Assembly: GCA_019694975.1 (NCBI GenBank)
Contig: JAIBAY010000004.1
Location: forward strand, 1-64,000
From: Chitinophagales bacterium
GTDB taxonomy: Bacteria > Bacteroidota > Bacteroidia > Chitinophagales > UBA10324
Length of the DNA stretch: 64,000 bases
Reading direction: 5' to 3'
In this document: positions 9,111-17,867 of the stretch, one piece after another
How positions within the stretch are numbered: position 1 is the stretch's first letter
How the letters are laid out: every line of letters begins with the position of its first letter
The notes under the pieces: generated by a model
The model's database searches: none
What the model saw: the letters and a program-made list of their open reading frames with translations, nothing else
What the model was told of the DNA's origin: nothing
Position numbers and translations under genes: made by a program

Positions 9111-9802
9111 TTGCCTGAAACGGATTCCGATTTCAAGCCCTCGAAATTGAGCACAACCACTTTCTTTTGTGCCAACTGAAGGTATTTCTTTTTACTGAAT
9201 TCATCAAGAACGCGATAGAGGTGGCTTTCAGAGATGCGTGCCATATCTGCCAGGTCGCTGACATCAACGCCGTATCCGTTGCGTTTATCCAGATCGTCAG
9301 GGCGCCTGCTGCTGCATTCAATAATCAATGCAGCAATATTTGCCTGCACGGATTGGTATTGTAACTGATTATAACGGTCTTCGAGACGGCTGATTTCCCG
9401 CTGCATTATTTTCATCAGCTGCAGCGCAAAGGACGCGTCGTTGCGGATGGCCGTTTTGAATTCTTGTTTGCGGATAAAACAAAAAAGAGAGGGTTCAATG
9501 GTAGTGAGTGTGTGCGAAAAACAGGCGCGGTCGGTAAAAATCTCCAGCCCGAAAATCTGTCCGGGCCCTGCAATCGATAACGTGAACTCTTTCTCATTGA
9601 TGATTCTCGTTATCCTGGCTGCTCCTTTTATCAGGCAAGCGATTTCCTCTACAGGTTGATTTTCATGAAATACAACCTGGTTGTGGAGATATTGATAATA
9701 TGATTTTTTAGAAAAATAATCCATAATGAAAGCAGCGTCACCTGTTGCATGCATTCGGCCGGTTGCTGCTTCTTTCGCCGTAACAAGTTGCCGTTGATTC
9801 AT
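9107..9802 (-). CDS. Crp/Fnr-family transcriptional regulator (no iron-sulfur cysteines)
   Basis: About 231 residues: an N-terminal cyclic-nucleotide-binding-like beta-barrel, a dimerisation helix (about residues 130-150) and a C-terminal winged helix (SDLADMARISESHLYRVLDEF). The cysteines are scattered and do not form an FNR cluster. Any ligand is unknown. The frame is open from an ATG at 9823, but a promoter candidate (9825-9869) predicts transcription starting at about 9819. I therefore prefer the ATG at 9802 (MNQRQLVTAKE). It lies directly upstream of ccoI on the same strand. Candidate sensors for this subgroup include heme/NO binding, but nothing in the sequence decides this. Confidence 0.85.
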   Translation of the reverse strand: MNQRQLVTAKEAATGRMHATGDAAFIMDYFSKKSYYQYLHNQVVFHENQPVEEIACLIKGAARITRIINEKEFTLSIAGPGQIFGLEIFTDRACFSHTLTTIEPSLFCFIRKQEFKTAIRNDASFALQLMKIMQREISRLEDRYNQLQYQSVQANIAALIIECSSRRPDDLDKRNGYGVDVSDLADMARISESHLYRVLDEFSKKKYLQLAQKKVVVLNFEGLKSESVSGK

Positions 9803-9824
9803 ATACTCCGCTTTTTGTGGCATG

Positions 9825-9869
9825 TAAAATTACCGTTGCTTCATTGTGCCAAAAAATGATCAGGATCAA
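9825..9869 (-). promoter_or_regulatory. FNR-type promoter of the crp-like gene
   Basis: ATGATcaggATCAA at 9856-9869 is an FNR-like box. TAATTTTA at 9825-9832 on the minus strand, 23 bp further on, matches TAnnTTTG except for the last base. This is the same spacing as at ccoS, ccoI, the cytochrome c-nosZ operon and the gene at 20675. The regulator gene therefore looks like a member of the same regulon. Confidence 0.6.
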
Positions 9870-9895
9870 CTTTCATCGAATGTGACTATTGCCGG

Positions 9896-10672
9896 TCAGT
9901 CATTAACCGCTGCGGCATTCAGCAGGGCTTCCATATCCAGTATCTTAATCTTTTTCCCGCTCAGTTCTATTATATGATGGAGCCTGAATTCAGACAGTAT
10001 CCGGATGAGCGTTTCCGTGGCCGTGCCGGTAATATTTGCAAGGTCTTCGCGTGTGAGTACGACGGAGAGTGTTGCCTGGTCGTCGTCAAGGCCATATGTT
10101 TCCTTTAAAAGCAACAAGGTTTCCGCCACTCTTTCCCGAACGGGCTTTTGTGAAAGTGTAGCCACTTTATTCTCCGCAATCTTCAGATCATGGGAGAGCA
10201 ATTGCATAACCTGCAGCAGTAAGTCCTCGTTTTTATGGAGCAGCGCGAAAAAAATGTTTCTTGGAATAAAGCACACGGTTGATTCAGTGAGTGTTTCGGC
10301 AGAGGCTATATAATTCTCACCGCTGATCAGCGACTGATAACCCAACACATCTCCTTCTTTCGCCAGCCGGATGATTTGTTCTTTGCCGTTGAATCCGCTT
10401 TTATACACTTTCACCCGTCCCTTATATATACAGTAAAGGCCCAGCGGGCGATTCCCTTCCTGGAATATTTTCTGGTTTCTTTCATATTGGTTGAATCCTT
10501 TTTCAAGGTCAATTTCCTGTAACTCTTTATGCTTCAGCGCACAGAAGATGGATTCGCCCCGTGAAGCACATACCGCGCAGGAAGCGGATGCAGGATTCAG
10601 ATGGATGGCATGCTTCTTTAACATACACCGGAGGTCCGGGCAAGATTTATATCGCATTGCCCTGATCAGCAT
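9896..10672 (-). CDS. FNR-like oxygen-sensing transcriptional regulator
   Basis: A Crp/Fnr protein of about 258 residues. Cysteines near positions 32, 35 and 44 (CAVCASRGESIFC), plus Cys134 in STVCFIPR, match the layout of E. coli FNR, whose central Cys122 lies in VCEIPF. A [4Fe-4S] oxygen sensor is therefore likely, though the spacing of the N-terminal cysteines differs. The winged helix carries TREDLANITGTATETLIRILSEF. The recognition helix keeps the Glu and Arg of FNR but has Ile where FNR has Ser212. The start is uncertain: ATG at 10672, 10657 or 10624. It is divergent from the cytochrome c-nosZ operon and probably controls the boxes in this window. Confidence 0.85.
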   Translation of the reverse strand: MLIRAMRYKSCPDLRCMLKKHAIHLNPASASCAVCASRGESIFCALKHKELQEIDLEKGFNQYERNQKIFQEGNRPLGLYCIYKGRVKVYKSGFNGKEQIIRLAKEGDVLGYQSLISGENYIASAETLTESTVCFIPRNIFFALLHKNEDLLLQVMQLLSHDLKIAENKVATLSQKPVRERVAETLLLLKETYGLDDDQATLSVVLTREDLANITGTATETLIRILSEFRLHHIIELSGKKIKILDMEALLNAAAVND

Positions 10673-10738
10673 ATGCAAAGGGAAGGAATCCTTTCAGCAA
10701 AAGCAACCCCTGGAATATGATTTAGGTTAGGTAATAAC

Positions 10739-10782
10739 ATGATTTATATCATAAAATGGTATTTTTCGAAAATTGATTTTTG
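10739..10782 (+). promoter_or_regulatory. FNR-type promoter of the cytochrome c-nosZ operon
   Basis: A perfect palindrome ATGATttatATCAT (10739-10752) lies in the divergent gap between the FNR-like gene and the cytochrome c gene. It is followed after 22 bp by GATTTTTG (10775-10782), one mismatch from TAnnTTTG. That would put the box at about -41.5, the class II position for FNR activation. No matching -7 element was seen at this distance towards the FNR gene, so control of that gene is less clear. Confidence 0.7.
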
Positions 10783-10803
10783 TAACCAATCAACAGACAT
10801 CCC

Positions 10804-11298
10804 ATGAAAAATTACCTTCTCGCATGCGCGTTAGCGGCGTTTGTCTTCTCCTGTTCAAACAACGGACAGGACAATACAGGAAATAATGAATCCGGTGATA
10901 CCTATCAGCCCGCTAAGGAAGCAACGGAACATCCTGAACTGGAGGATGAGGCCGAAAACAACCGGGGCATCGGCAAGTTTAAAAGTGTGGATCTTCCGGC
11001 TACGCTGGATGCACAATTAGCCACAGCAGGCAAAGCCGTGTATGATATGAAATGTTACAGTTGCCACAAGCTTACCGAAGAAAGACTTGTAGGGCCGGGC
11101 TGGAAAGGAGTTACAGGCAGAAGGGCGCCGGAATGGATCATGAACTTTTCCACCAATACCGATGAAATGCTGAATAAAGATGCCCAGGCACAGGCCATGC
11201 TGGAAACATGTCTTATCAGGATGCCGAATCAGAACCTGACGGATGAAGATGCCAGGAAAGTGCTCGAATTCATGCGCCAGAATGATGGTGTTAAATAA
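10804..11298 (+). CDS. Lipoprotein cytochrome c, probable electron donor to NosZ
   Basis: A 164-residue mono-heme cytochrome c. The N-terminus is a lipoprotein signal (AAFVFSC, lipid Cys about residue 17) followed by an acidic linker. The heme motif CYSCH, the VGPGW loop and a C-terminal Met segment (RMPNQNLTDEDARKVLEFM) are all present. Clade II nos operons often place such a cytochrome beside nosZ, where it likely feeds electrons to the CuA site; that role is inferred. It is the first gene after the FNR-type promoter and lies 36 bp before nosZ. Confidence 0.85.
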   Translation: MKNYLLACALAAFVFSCSNNGQDNTGNNESGDTYQPAKEATEHPELEDEAENNRGIGKFKSVDLPATLDAQLATAGKAVYDMKCYSCHKLTEERLVGPGWKGVTGRRAPEWIMNFSTNTDEMLNKDAQAQAMLETCLIRMPNQNLTDEDARKVLEFMRQNDGVK

Positions 11299-11334
11299 TA
11301 TTTTCTTTTCAATTGTTAAAGCAAATCAATTCAC

Positions 11335-13317
11335 ATGAAAACTTCCGTTAAATACCTGCTGGCAATAGCCGCAGTAATTGCCATGGCTTTTCTGCTGAAG
11401 TCATGTAAAACCAAAAATGCCGCCCAGGCAGTGTCGGGTGATGCCGCGCAGCAGGTGTATGTTGCTCCCGGAAAATATGATGAATTCTACAATTTTGTTT
11501 CCGGTGGCTTTAACGGCCAGATCGGTGTATATGGCTTGCCATCGGGCAGGCTGCTCCGTATCATACCCGTCTTCACGCAATCTGCTGAAAGCGGATATGG
11601 CTTCAATGAGAATACAACACCCATGCTGAATACCTCGCACGGATTTGTACCATGGGATGATCTGCACCACACTGAATTATCACAGACCAATGGCGAAATA
11701 GACGGCAGGTGGGTTTTTGGCAACGGGAATAATACGCCGCGCATTGCCCGTATCAACCTGTCCACCTTCCGGACAGATGAAATCATTGAAATTCCCAACA
11801 GCGCAGGCAACCACTCCTCGCCATTCATCACCGAAAACACGGAGTATGTGGTGGCTGGTACCAGGTTCAGTGTTCCCATGGGCGATAACCGCGATGTTCC
11901 TATCAATACCTATAAAAAGAATTTTCACGGCACGGTAAGTTTTATCAGCGTGGATAAAGAAAGCGGCAACATGAAAATTGCATTTCAGCTGCTGCTGCCG
12001 GGTGTGAATTTTGACCTGAGCCATGCCGGTAAAGGCCCTTCCCACGGATGGTTCTTCTTTTCCTGTTACAATACGGAACAGGCGAACACCCTTCTCGAAG
12101 TGAATGCTTCCCAAAAGGATAAGGACTTTATCATGGCCGTGAACTGGAAGAAGGCGGAAGAGTATGTGAAAGCCGGAAAAGGGAAAGTGCAAAAAGTGCA
12201 GTATGCCCATAATGTTTACAGCGACAAAACGCACATGGCCACTTCATCCATAGAGAATGAAGTAACCGTACTGGATGCCACGGAGCTTGAAGGTCTTGTC
12301 TATTTTATTCCCTGCCCGAAGTCGCCGCATGGCTGTGACGTTGATCCAACCGGCGAGTATATTGTTGGCAGCGGCAAGCTGGCTGCTTTAATTCCCGTAT
12401 TTTCCTTCACCAAGATGATGGATGCGATTTCAAAAAAGGATTTCATTGGCAGGTATGACAGCATTCCCGTTTTAAAATATGAATCTGTTTTATACGGCGA
12501 AGTGAAGAAACCCGGCCTTGGCCCTTTGCATACGGAGTTTGATGGTAAAGGCAATGCTTATACTTCATTCTTTGTTTCTTCTGAAATAGTAAAATGGAAT
12601 ATCAAAGACCTTACGGTTGTTGACCGGGCTCCTACTTATTATTCCATTGGCCACCTCTGCATTCCGGGCGGCGATTCACGCAAGCCCAATGCGAAGTATG
12701 TAATTGCCTACAACAAGATTACCAAAGACCGCTACCTGCCAACGGGTCCTGAACTGGCACAAAGCGCGCAGTTATTTGATATCAGCGGCGACAAGATGAA
12801 GCTGATACTTGATTTTCCGACGGTGGGCGAACCGCACTATGCACAGGCTGTGGCAGCAGATGTGATTAATAAAAACTCGGTAAAATTTTTCAAGATTGAA
12901 GAAAATCAAAATCCATTCGTTGCGAAAGGAGAAAAAGAAGCAAGGGTAGAGCGAAAAGGCAACCGGATAGATGTTTACATCACTTCTATTCGTTCGCACT
13001 TTGTCCCGGATAATATTGAAGGCGTCAGGCTGGGCGATGTGGTTTATTTTCATGTGACCAACCTGGAACAGGATTGGGATGTGCCGCATGGCTTTGCCAT
13101 CAAAGGAGCTAATACGGCGGAAATACTCATTATGCCGGGCGAAACGCAGACCCTGAAGTTTACACCGGACCAGGTTGGGGTTGTACCTTTTTATTGTACC
13201 GACTTCTGCAGCGCATTGCACCAGGAGATGCAGGGATACCTCAGGGTATCACCGGCCTCCAGCAACCTGCCGCTGAGTTTCAGTACGGGCATGAGTGAGC
13301 CGGAAACAAATCCGTAA
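11335..13317 (+). CDS. nosZ: Nitrous-oxide reductase, Sec-dependent (clade II)
   Basis: A 660-residue enzyme that reduces N2O to N2. The N-terminus is a plain Sec signal without a twin-arginine motif, ending in a lipobox-like LLKSC, so the enzyme may be lipid-anchored. The beta-propeller carries the CuZ histidines in DDLHHTE, GNHSSPF, SHAGKGPSHGW, KSPHGCDV, GPLHTEF and GHLCIPGG. The C-terminal cupredoxin domain has the CuA ligands DVPHGF and CTDFCSALHQEMQGY. All expected motifs are intact. A strong intrinsic terminator follows. No nosR is seen in the window, as is usual for clade II systems. Confidence 0.96.
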   Translation: MKTSVKYLLAIAAVIAMAFLLKSCKTKNAAQAVSGDAAQQVYVAPGKYDEFYNFVSGGFNGQIGVYGLPSGRLLRIIPVFTQSAESGYGFNENTTPMLNTSHGFVPWDDLHHTELSQTNGEIDGRWVFGNGNNTPRIARINLSTFRTDEIIEIPNSAGNHSSPFITENTEYVVAGTRFSVPMGDNRDVPINTYKKNFHGTVSFISVDKESGNMKIAFQLLLPGVNFDLSHAGKGPSHGWFFFSCYNTEQANTLLEVNASQKDKDFIMAVNWKKAEEYVKAGKGKVQKVQYAHNVYSDKTHMATSSIENEVTVLDATELEGLVYFIPCPKSPHGCDVDPTGEYIVGSGKLAALIPVFSFTKMMDAISKKDFIGRYDSIPVLKYESVLYGEVKKPGLGPLHTEFDGKGNAYTSFFVSSEIVKWNIKDLTVVDRAPTYYSIGHLCIPGGDSRKPNAKYVIAYNKITKDRYLPTGPELAQSAQLFDISGDKMKLILDFPTVGEPHYAQAVAADVINKNSVKFFKIEENQNPFVAKGEKEARVERKGNRIDVYITSIRSHFVPDNIEGVRLGDVVYFHVTNLEQDWDVPHGFAIKGANTAEILIMPGETQTLKFTPDQVGVVPFYCTDFCSALHQEMQGYLRVSPASSNLPLSFSTGMSEPETNP

Positions 13318-13340
13318 GAGGTGAGGTTAGGTTTGTTGCA

Positions 13341-13375
13341 GGAGCAGCGACTAGCCGTGCGCTGCTCCTTTTTTT
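13341..13375 (+). terminator. Intrinsic terminator after nosZ
   Basis: A perfect 9 bp GC-rich stem (GGAGCAGCG at 13341-13349, CGCTGCTCC at 13360-13368) with a 10-base loop is followed by seven T residues. It lies 24 bp past the nosZ stop. It should separate, or at least attenuate, nosLDFY from the cytochrome c-nosZ transcript. Confidence 0.9.
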
Positions 13376-13423
13376 AAGAACCGGTGTGAACCGAAAAGTC
13401 ATTTTGCTCAAACGTGATTTCAT

Positions 13424-14476
13424 ATGATAAAACAGGGTATTATGAAGCATAAATTAACAACTGTAATCAGGGTGATTGTGCTTGTTTCGAGCATCGCCAT
13501 GGCCAGCGTGCTTTTTCTTCCTATCTGGAAAATATCACTTATTGCACCACAATATCCGGAAGGACTGACTATGAAAATATGGGCTACAAAACTGTCAGGC
13601 AGCGTTGATGTCATTAACGGCCTGAATCACTATATAGGAATGAAGACTTTACATGAAGAAGATTTTATCGAATTCAAAATTTTGCCCTTTCTCATCATCG
13701 GCTACGCAGTGCTGGGGCTATTGGTTCTGTTGCTGAACAGGAGCATTTACCTGCGGTTATATGCATTGTTGTTTGTGATTATTGCCGCGGCGTCCTTAAC
13801 GGATTTTTATATCTGGGAATATACCTACGGTCATAACCTGGATCCGACTGCTCCCATACAGGTTCCGGGAATGGCTTATCAGCCACCGCTGATCGGCTAT
13901 AAGCAGTTATTGAACTTCAACGCCTTTTCATTCCCGGATACCGGCGGATTTGTTTTCGCGATCTGTGGTGCGCTCATCATCGGAGCGGCCTTCTGGGATT
14001 TTCTGAGAAGCAGAAAAGCGGCGAAAAAAACAAATAAACTTCCCCTGCTTATGCTGTTGCCATTCATCGGTTTCACTTCCATAACACTGGAAGGCTGCAG
14101 CCAGTCGCCACAACCCATCCAATACGGATCGGATATCTGTGATAATTGCAGGATGACTATTATGGATGCAAAGTTTGCCGGTGAGCTGATCACACAAAAA
14201 GGGAAAGTGTTGCGATTCGATGATATGCATTGCGTGCTGGCCTATATGCAATCCGGCGCATTGCACAATCAAAAAATTGCCGGCATCTATGTAACGGATT
14301 TCTCCGGCGGGCATCCTTTTGTGAACGTGGAGCAAGCTTATTTCCTCTCAAACAGTAAATTGCAGTCGCCGATGAATGGCAATGTGGCCGCCTTTTCAGT
14401 TATGGACAGTTTGCGCAAAGTGCAGGCACAATCCGGGGGCGAAATTATAACCTGGCAGGAGCTTTCAGGACGTTAA
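13424..14476 (+). CDS. nosL: NosL copper chaperone fused to an N-terminal membrane domain
   Basis: The frame encodes 350 residues, although NosL is normally a ~150-residue lipoprotein. Residues 1-200 have about four transmembrane helices and resemble the separate membrane protein often found next to nosL in Bacteroidota. From about residue 205 comes a second signal-like stretch ending in a lipobox (TLEGC), then the NosL domain with CDNCRMTIMDAKFAGE and FDDMHC (Cu(I)-binding Cys/Met). NosL delivers copper to NosZ. The junction contains a run of seven A (14024-14030), and a -1 shift there meets TAA at 14035. The fusion may therefore be real, or come from slippage or an assembly indel. An ATG at 14051 could start a separate NosL. 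Confidence 0.85.
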   Translation: MIKQGIMKHKLTTVIRVIVLVSSIAMASVLFLPIWKISLIAPQYPEGLTMKIWATKLSGSVDVINGLNHYIGMKTLHEEDFIEFKILPFLIIGYAVLGLLVLLLNRSIYLRLYALLFVIIAAASLTDFYIWEYTYGHNLDPTAPIQVPGMAYQPPLIGYKQLLNFNAFSFPDTGGFVFAICGALIIGAAFWDFLRSRKAAKKTNKLPLLMLLPFIGFTSITLEGCSQSPQPIQYGSDICDNCRMTIMDAKFAGELITQKGKVLRFDDMHCVLAYMQSGALHNQKIAGIYVTDFSGGHPFVNVEQAYFLSNSKLQSPMNGNVAAFSVMDSLRKVQAQSGGEIITWQELSGR

Positions 14477-14501
14477 GGAAAATACAACGGAACAGAACGG
14501 A

Positions 14502-15743
14502 ATGAGTGTAACAAGATTTATTGTTTTTATTTCCCTTCTTCTGGTCAGTATGAATGATCATGCGGCCACCTTACAGGTCAGCCCTGGCGGTAAACTGCAA
14601 TCCATTCAATCGGCATTGCAACAGGCTCATCCGGGCGATACCATCCTGGTGTCAGGTGGTCACTACAGCGAAAAAAATATTGAAATTACCAAAGCGGTAT
14701 CGCTGATCGGGCAAAACAAGCCGGTGCTGGACGGAGAAAACCTGTATGAGATCATTTCCGTGAAAGCGGCCCGTGTGTTGATTGACGGATTTCACTTTAT
14801 CCGTGCAGGCTATTCTGATATAACCGAGCTGGCTGCGATTAAGATTTATTATGTCAGCCATGTGACCATACGCAATAATTTTTTCGACGATACTTACTTC
14901 GGTGTATATAATCTGCATACGAACAAGTGCGCTATCCTGAACAATTCATTCAAGGCAAAAGGCATTGAAGAAATGAACTCCGGCAATGGCATACATTGCT
15001 GGCAATGCGACAGCATGACCATTGCAGACAATATAATTACCGGCCACAGGGATGGAATTTATTTCGAGTTCGTTACCAATTCATTCATCACCCGCAACCA
15101 AAGCATACGGAATGTGCGGTATGGATTGCATTTTATGTTTTCACACGGCAACCGGTTCGATCACAATGTTTTTTCCGGAAATGGTTCCGGCTGTGCCGTC
15201 ATGTATTCGCATCACGTGGTCATGACGCACAATACTTTTTCTGAAAACTGGGGCAGCGCGTCCTACGGAATACTGATGAAAGAAATTTCAGACAGCCATG
15301 TGCAGGACAATCAGTTCAACCGTAACACTTCCGGCATCTATATGGAAGGTACCAACCGCATCGCCGTAGTGCACAATGCGTTTACGAAAAACGGCACGGC
15401 GATGCGTATGCAGGCGAGTTGCAATGGCAATTCCATCAATTCAAATAATTTTATGGCCAATACATTTGATGTGGCCACCAACGGGTCGCTGATGCTCAAC
15501 ACGCTTTCCGGCAACTACTGGGATAAATATGCAGGGTATGACCTTGACCGCGATGGTACCGGCGATGTGCCTTATCATCCGATCAGTTTATACAGCATGC
15601 TTACAGAACAGGTTCCTGAAGCCATGATGCTGCTGCACAGCTTTATGGTGACGCTGCTCGATAATGTGGAGAAAATCATTCCCACCATAACGCCGGAGAA
15701 TTTTACGGATGACAAGCCCGTGATGAATCCGCTGCAACTATGA
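14502..15743 (+). CDS. nosD: NosD, periplasmic beta-helix protein for NosZ copper-site maturation
   Basis: A 413-residue protein with an N-terminal signal peptide (about residues 1-22) and then repeated right-handed beta-helix rungs of the CASH type (N-x-I/F patterns such as IRNNFFDDTYFGVYN and GIYMEGTNRIAVVHNAF). The short conserved segment NYWDKYAGYDLDRDGTGD near the C-terminus is characteristic of NosD. It works with the ABC transporter NosFY, supplying sulfur for the CuZ cluster in studied systems. It overlaps nosF by 4 bp (ATGA). Confidence 0.92.
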   Translation: MSVTRFIVFISLLLVSMNDHAATLQVSPGGKLQSIQSALQQAHPGDTILVSGGHYSEKNIEITKAVSLIGQNKPVLDGENLYEIISVKAARVLIDGFHFIRAGYSDITELAAIKIYYVSHVTIRNNFFDDTYFGVYNLHTNKCAILNNSFKAKGIEEMNSGNGIHCWQCDSMTIADNIITGHRDGIYFEFVTNSFITRNQSIRNVRYGLHFMFSHGNRFDHNVFSGNGSGCAVMYSHHVVMTHNTFSENWGSASYGILMKEISDSHVQDNQFNRNTSGIYMEGTNRIAVVHNAFTKNGTAMRMQASCNGNSINSNNFMANTFDVATNGSLMLNTLSGNYWDKYAGYDLDRDGTGDVPYHPISLYSMLTEQVPEAMMLLHSFMVTLLDNVEKIIPTITPENFTDDKPVMNPLQL

Positions 15744-16447
15744 TTGCCGTGCACAATCTTACCAAGGCGTTTGGATCACTGAAAGCGCTCGATGGCGTTT
15801 CCGTTCGCTGTGAACGCGGGGAATGCATTGCGCTCATAGGGCCCAACGGATCGGGCAAAACAACACTCATCAAATGTATTTTGGGCATGGTGGTGCCGGG
15901 CGGCGGCGAATTGCTATTTGACGGGCAGAACATAGCGAATGACTGGAAGTACCGGAGGAAGATCGGCTATATGCCGCAAAGCGGACGGTTCCCGGAAAAC
16001 ATGACGATGCGGCAGGTATTTATGATGATGAAAGACCTGCGCAAGGAAGATGCCGCCACCCTGGATGAAGAACTGATTGACAGCTTCGGGCTGCAGGCGC
16101 TTATGGAAAAAAGGATGCGCACGCTCTCCGGCGGTACCCGTCAAAAGGTAGGTGCGGCACTGGCATTCCTGTTCAATCCGGATGTTATGATTTTGGATGA
16201 ACCCACTGCGGGGCTGGATCCGCTGTCATCGGAGATTCTCAAAGAAAAGATCAGGAAAGAAAAAGCAGAGGGCAAACTGATACTGATCACCTCGCATATT
16301 CTCAGCGACCTGGATGAAGTGGTAACCGAGGTGATTTATTTGCAGGACGGGAAATTGAAATTCCACAAAACGGTAGCGCAGCTGCGGAGCGATACCGATG
16401 AAACAAAGTTATCGAAGGCCATTGCAGTGGTCATGAGAAACCAATAG
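15740..16447 (+). CDS. nosF: NosF, ABC transporter ATPase for NosZ maturation
   Basis: A 235-residue ABC ATPase with Walker A GPNGSGKTT (about residues 34-42), Q-loop YMPQ, signature LSGGTRQK, Walker B VMILDEPTAGLDP and switch His in ITSHIL. It pairs with the permease NosY, encoded 4 bp downstream, and acts with NosD. Length is typical and all catalytic motifs are intact. Confidence 0.93.
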   Translation: MIAVHNLTKAFGSLKALDGVSVRCERGECIALIGPNGSGKTTLIKCILGMVVPGGGELLFDGQNIANDWKYRRKIGYMPQSGRFPENMTMRQVFMMMKDLRKEDAATLDEELIDSFGLQALMEKRMRTLSGGTRQKVGAALAFLFNPDVMILDEPTAGLDPLSSEILKEKIRKEKAEGKLILITSHILSDLDEVVTEVIYLQDGKLKFHKTVAQLRSDTDETKLSKAIAVVMRNQ

Positions 16448-16451
16448 GCAG

Positions 16452-17219
16452 ATGCAGAAGATCATGAAATATGTGGTGATAGACATTATGCGCAACCGCA
16501 TCATGATGGCCTATACCTTCCTGTTGCTGCTGATATCGTTCAGTGTTTTCAACCTGGAAGATAATCCGGAGAAAGGACTGCTCTCGCTGCTGTATATCAT
16601 TCTCATCATCGTGCCGCTCATCAGCATCGTCTTTGCCACCATTTATTTTTACAATGCGGCCGAGTTTATTGAATTGCTGCTGGCGCAACCCATCCGCCGC
16701 ACAACGCTGCTGCTGAGCATTTTTTCAGGGCTGTGTTTCTCCCTGCTGCTCTCCTTCTTTATCGGCGTGGGTATTCCGGTGCTGGTTTTCAATGCATCGG
16801 AAACCGGCATTTTCCTGCTGCTCGCCGGTTGTGCGCTCACTGCTATTTTTGTTGCACTGGCCGTGCTGGCTTCCGTTATGACACGTGATAAAGCCAAGGG
16901 AATCGGCGTGGCCGTTATGCTGTGGTTTTATTTCGCCCTTATTTATGACGGGCTGTTACTGTTCCTGCTTTTTCAGTTCAGCGATTATCCGCTGGAGCAG
17001 CCGACTATCATACTCAGTTCCCTCAACCCGGTTGACCTGGCCAGGATCGTTATCCTGCTGAAAATGGACATTGCCGCACTCATGGGATATACCGGCGCCG
17101 TTTTCAAAGACTTTTTCGGGAACGGATTCGGCACCTACTATTCTATATGCATCATGTTGCTGTGGATCATCGTTCCTTTTGGCATTGCATTGCGAAAATT
17201 CAGCCGTAAGGATTTGTAA
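16452..17219 (+). CDS. nosY: NosY, ABC transporter permease for NosZ maturation
   Basis: A 255-residue membrane protein with six hydrophobic helices. It belongs to the ABC-2-type permease family and carries the NosY-like stretch FYNAAEFIELLLAQPIRR in the first cytoplasmic loop and LNPVDLARIVILL later. It is the last gene of nosLDFY. An alternative ATG lies 12 bp further on. No convincing terminator follows. Confidence 0.9.
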   Translation: MQKIMKYVVIDIMRNRIMMAYTFLLLLISFSVFNLEDNPEKGLLSLLYIILIIVPLISIVFATIYFYNAAEFIELLLAQPIRRTTLLLSIFSGLCFSLLLSFFIGVGIPVLVFNASETGIFLLLAGCALTAIFVALAVLASVMTRDKAKGIGVAVMLWFYFALIYDGLLLFLLFQFSDYPLEQPTIILSSLNPVDLARIVILLKMDIAALMGYTGAVFKDFFGNGFGTYYSICIMLLWIIVPFGIALRKFSRKDL

Positions 17220-17867
17220 GTTTTCAAAATATTCGTTTTGCTATTGTAAGTGATTAGCCGGATTTCTGGGTAAAAGGGTAAGCTATTTCAGGACGAGTCA
17301 CAGCATTTTTTCGCAACGAGCAATTCCAACACTGAAAAACGGATTTAAACTTCAATCCCAGTTTCAAATAATATCAATGGCACTTTGTGACCTTTGTGCA
17401 AACCTTCGTGCCCTTTGTGTTAAAATTTTGGAAGTCATCTTAAAACTGATATTAATAAAATTACAACACACGCCTGCTAAAAAAAACCAAGGGATAGTAT
17501 GTGCTTCTAAAGCAAATTCATGCCGATTTAAGGATAACATCTTCCCTCCGAGTATAAGCCATGCGGCAACAACATATACCAAAAGTGACGGTGCATTAAG
17601 CATTCTTGCGGCTGATAAGTGCATTGCCGCCAGACAGCATTAAGCTCCCCATCCACCCTCTTCCACAACTCCCCAAACATTATACACCATGACTTTCATC
17701 AACCGGCGGGCTGACAGAAATCATGTTTCCGCTTTCAGGGTGATTTTACTTTCGGCATTTTCAGGGAAGGTCATTGCCGGATCGTGGCGGCAGGAATAGC
17801 AGCATGGTGTAAGGGTATTGGTTCCTGTTGTGGCCTTCAGTTACCGGAGATTTTTCCTGCATCGCAG
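17220..17867. other. Non-coding gap after nosY
   Basis: About 650 bp without a convincing gene. Short open frames on both strands (around 17364-17643) have no recognisable features and no clear start signals. The only structure noted is the CTTTGTG array at 17383-17419. Near the right end, 17828-17932 is open in frame with the downstream kinase but probably lies upstream of, or in, its leader. Confidence 0.6.
17383..17419 (+). repeat. Short CTTTGTG repeat array
   Basis: CTTTGTG occurs three times and the variant CTTCGTG once, at 17383-17389, 17392-17398, 17404-17410 and 17413-17419, spaced 9-12 bp. Similar CTTTGTG-rich intergenic segments are familiar to me from many environmental bacterial genomes, where they give spurious Leu-Cys-rich reading frames. 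Function is unknown. Confidence 0.6.

Noticed and set aside
13400..13440. Sequence GTGATTTCATATGAT before nosL as an FNR or CRP site
   Set aside because: Half-sites are not in register for either an N4 FNR box or an N6 CRP box, and no -7 element follows.
17364..17643. Overlapping short frames on both strands with Leu/Cys-rich translation
   Set aside because: They arise from the CTTTGTG repeat region and have no protein features or promoter.
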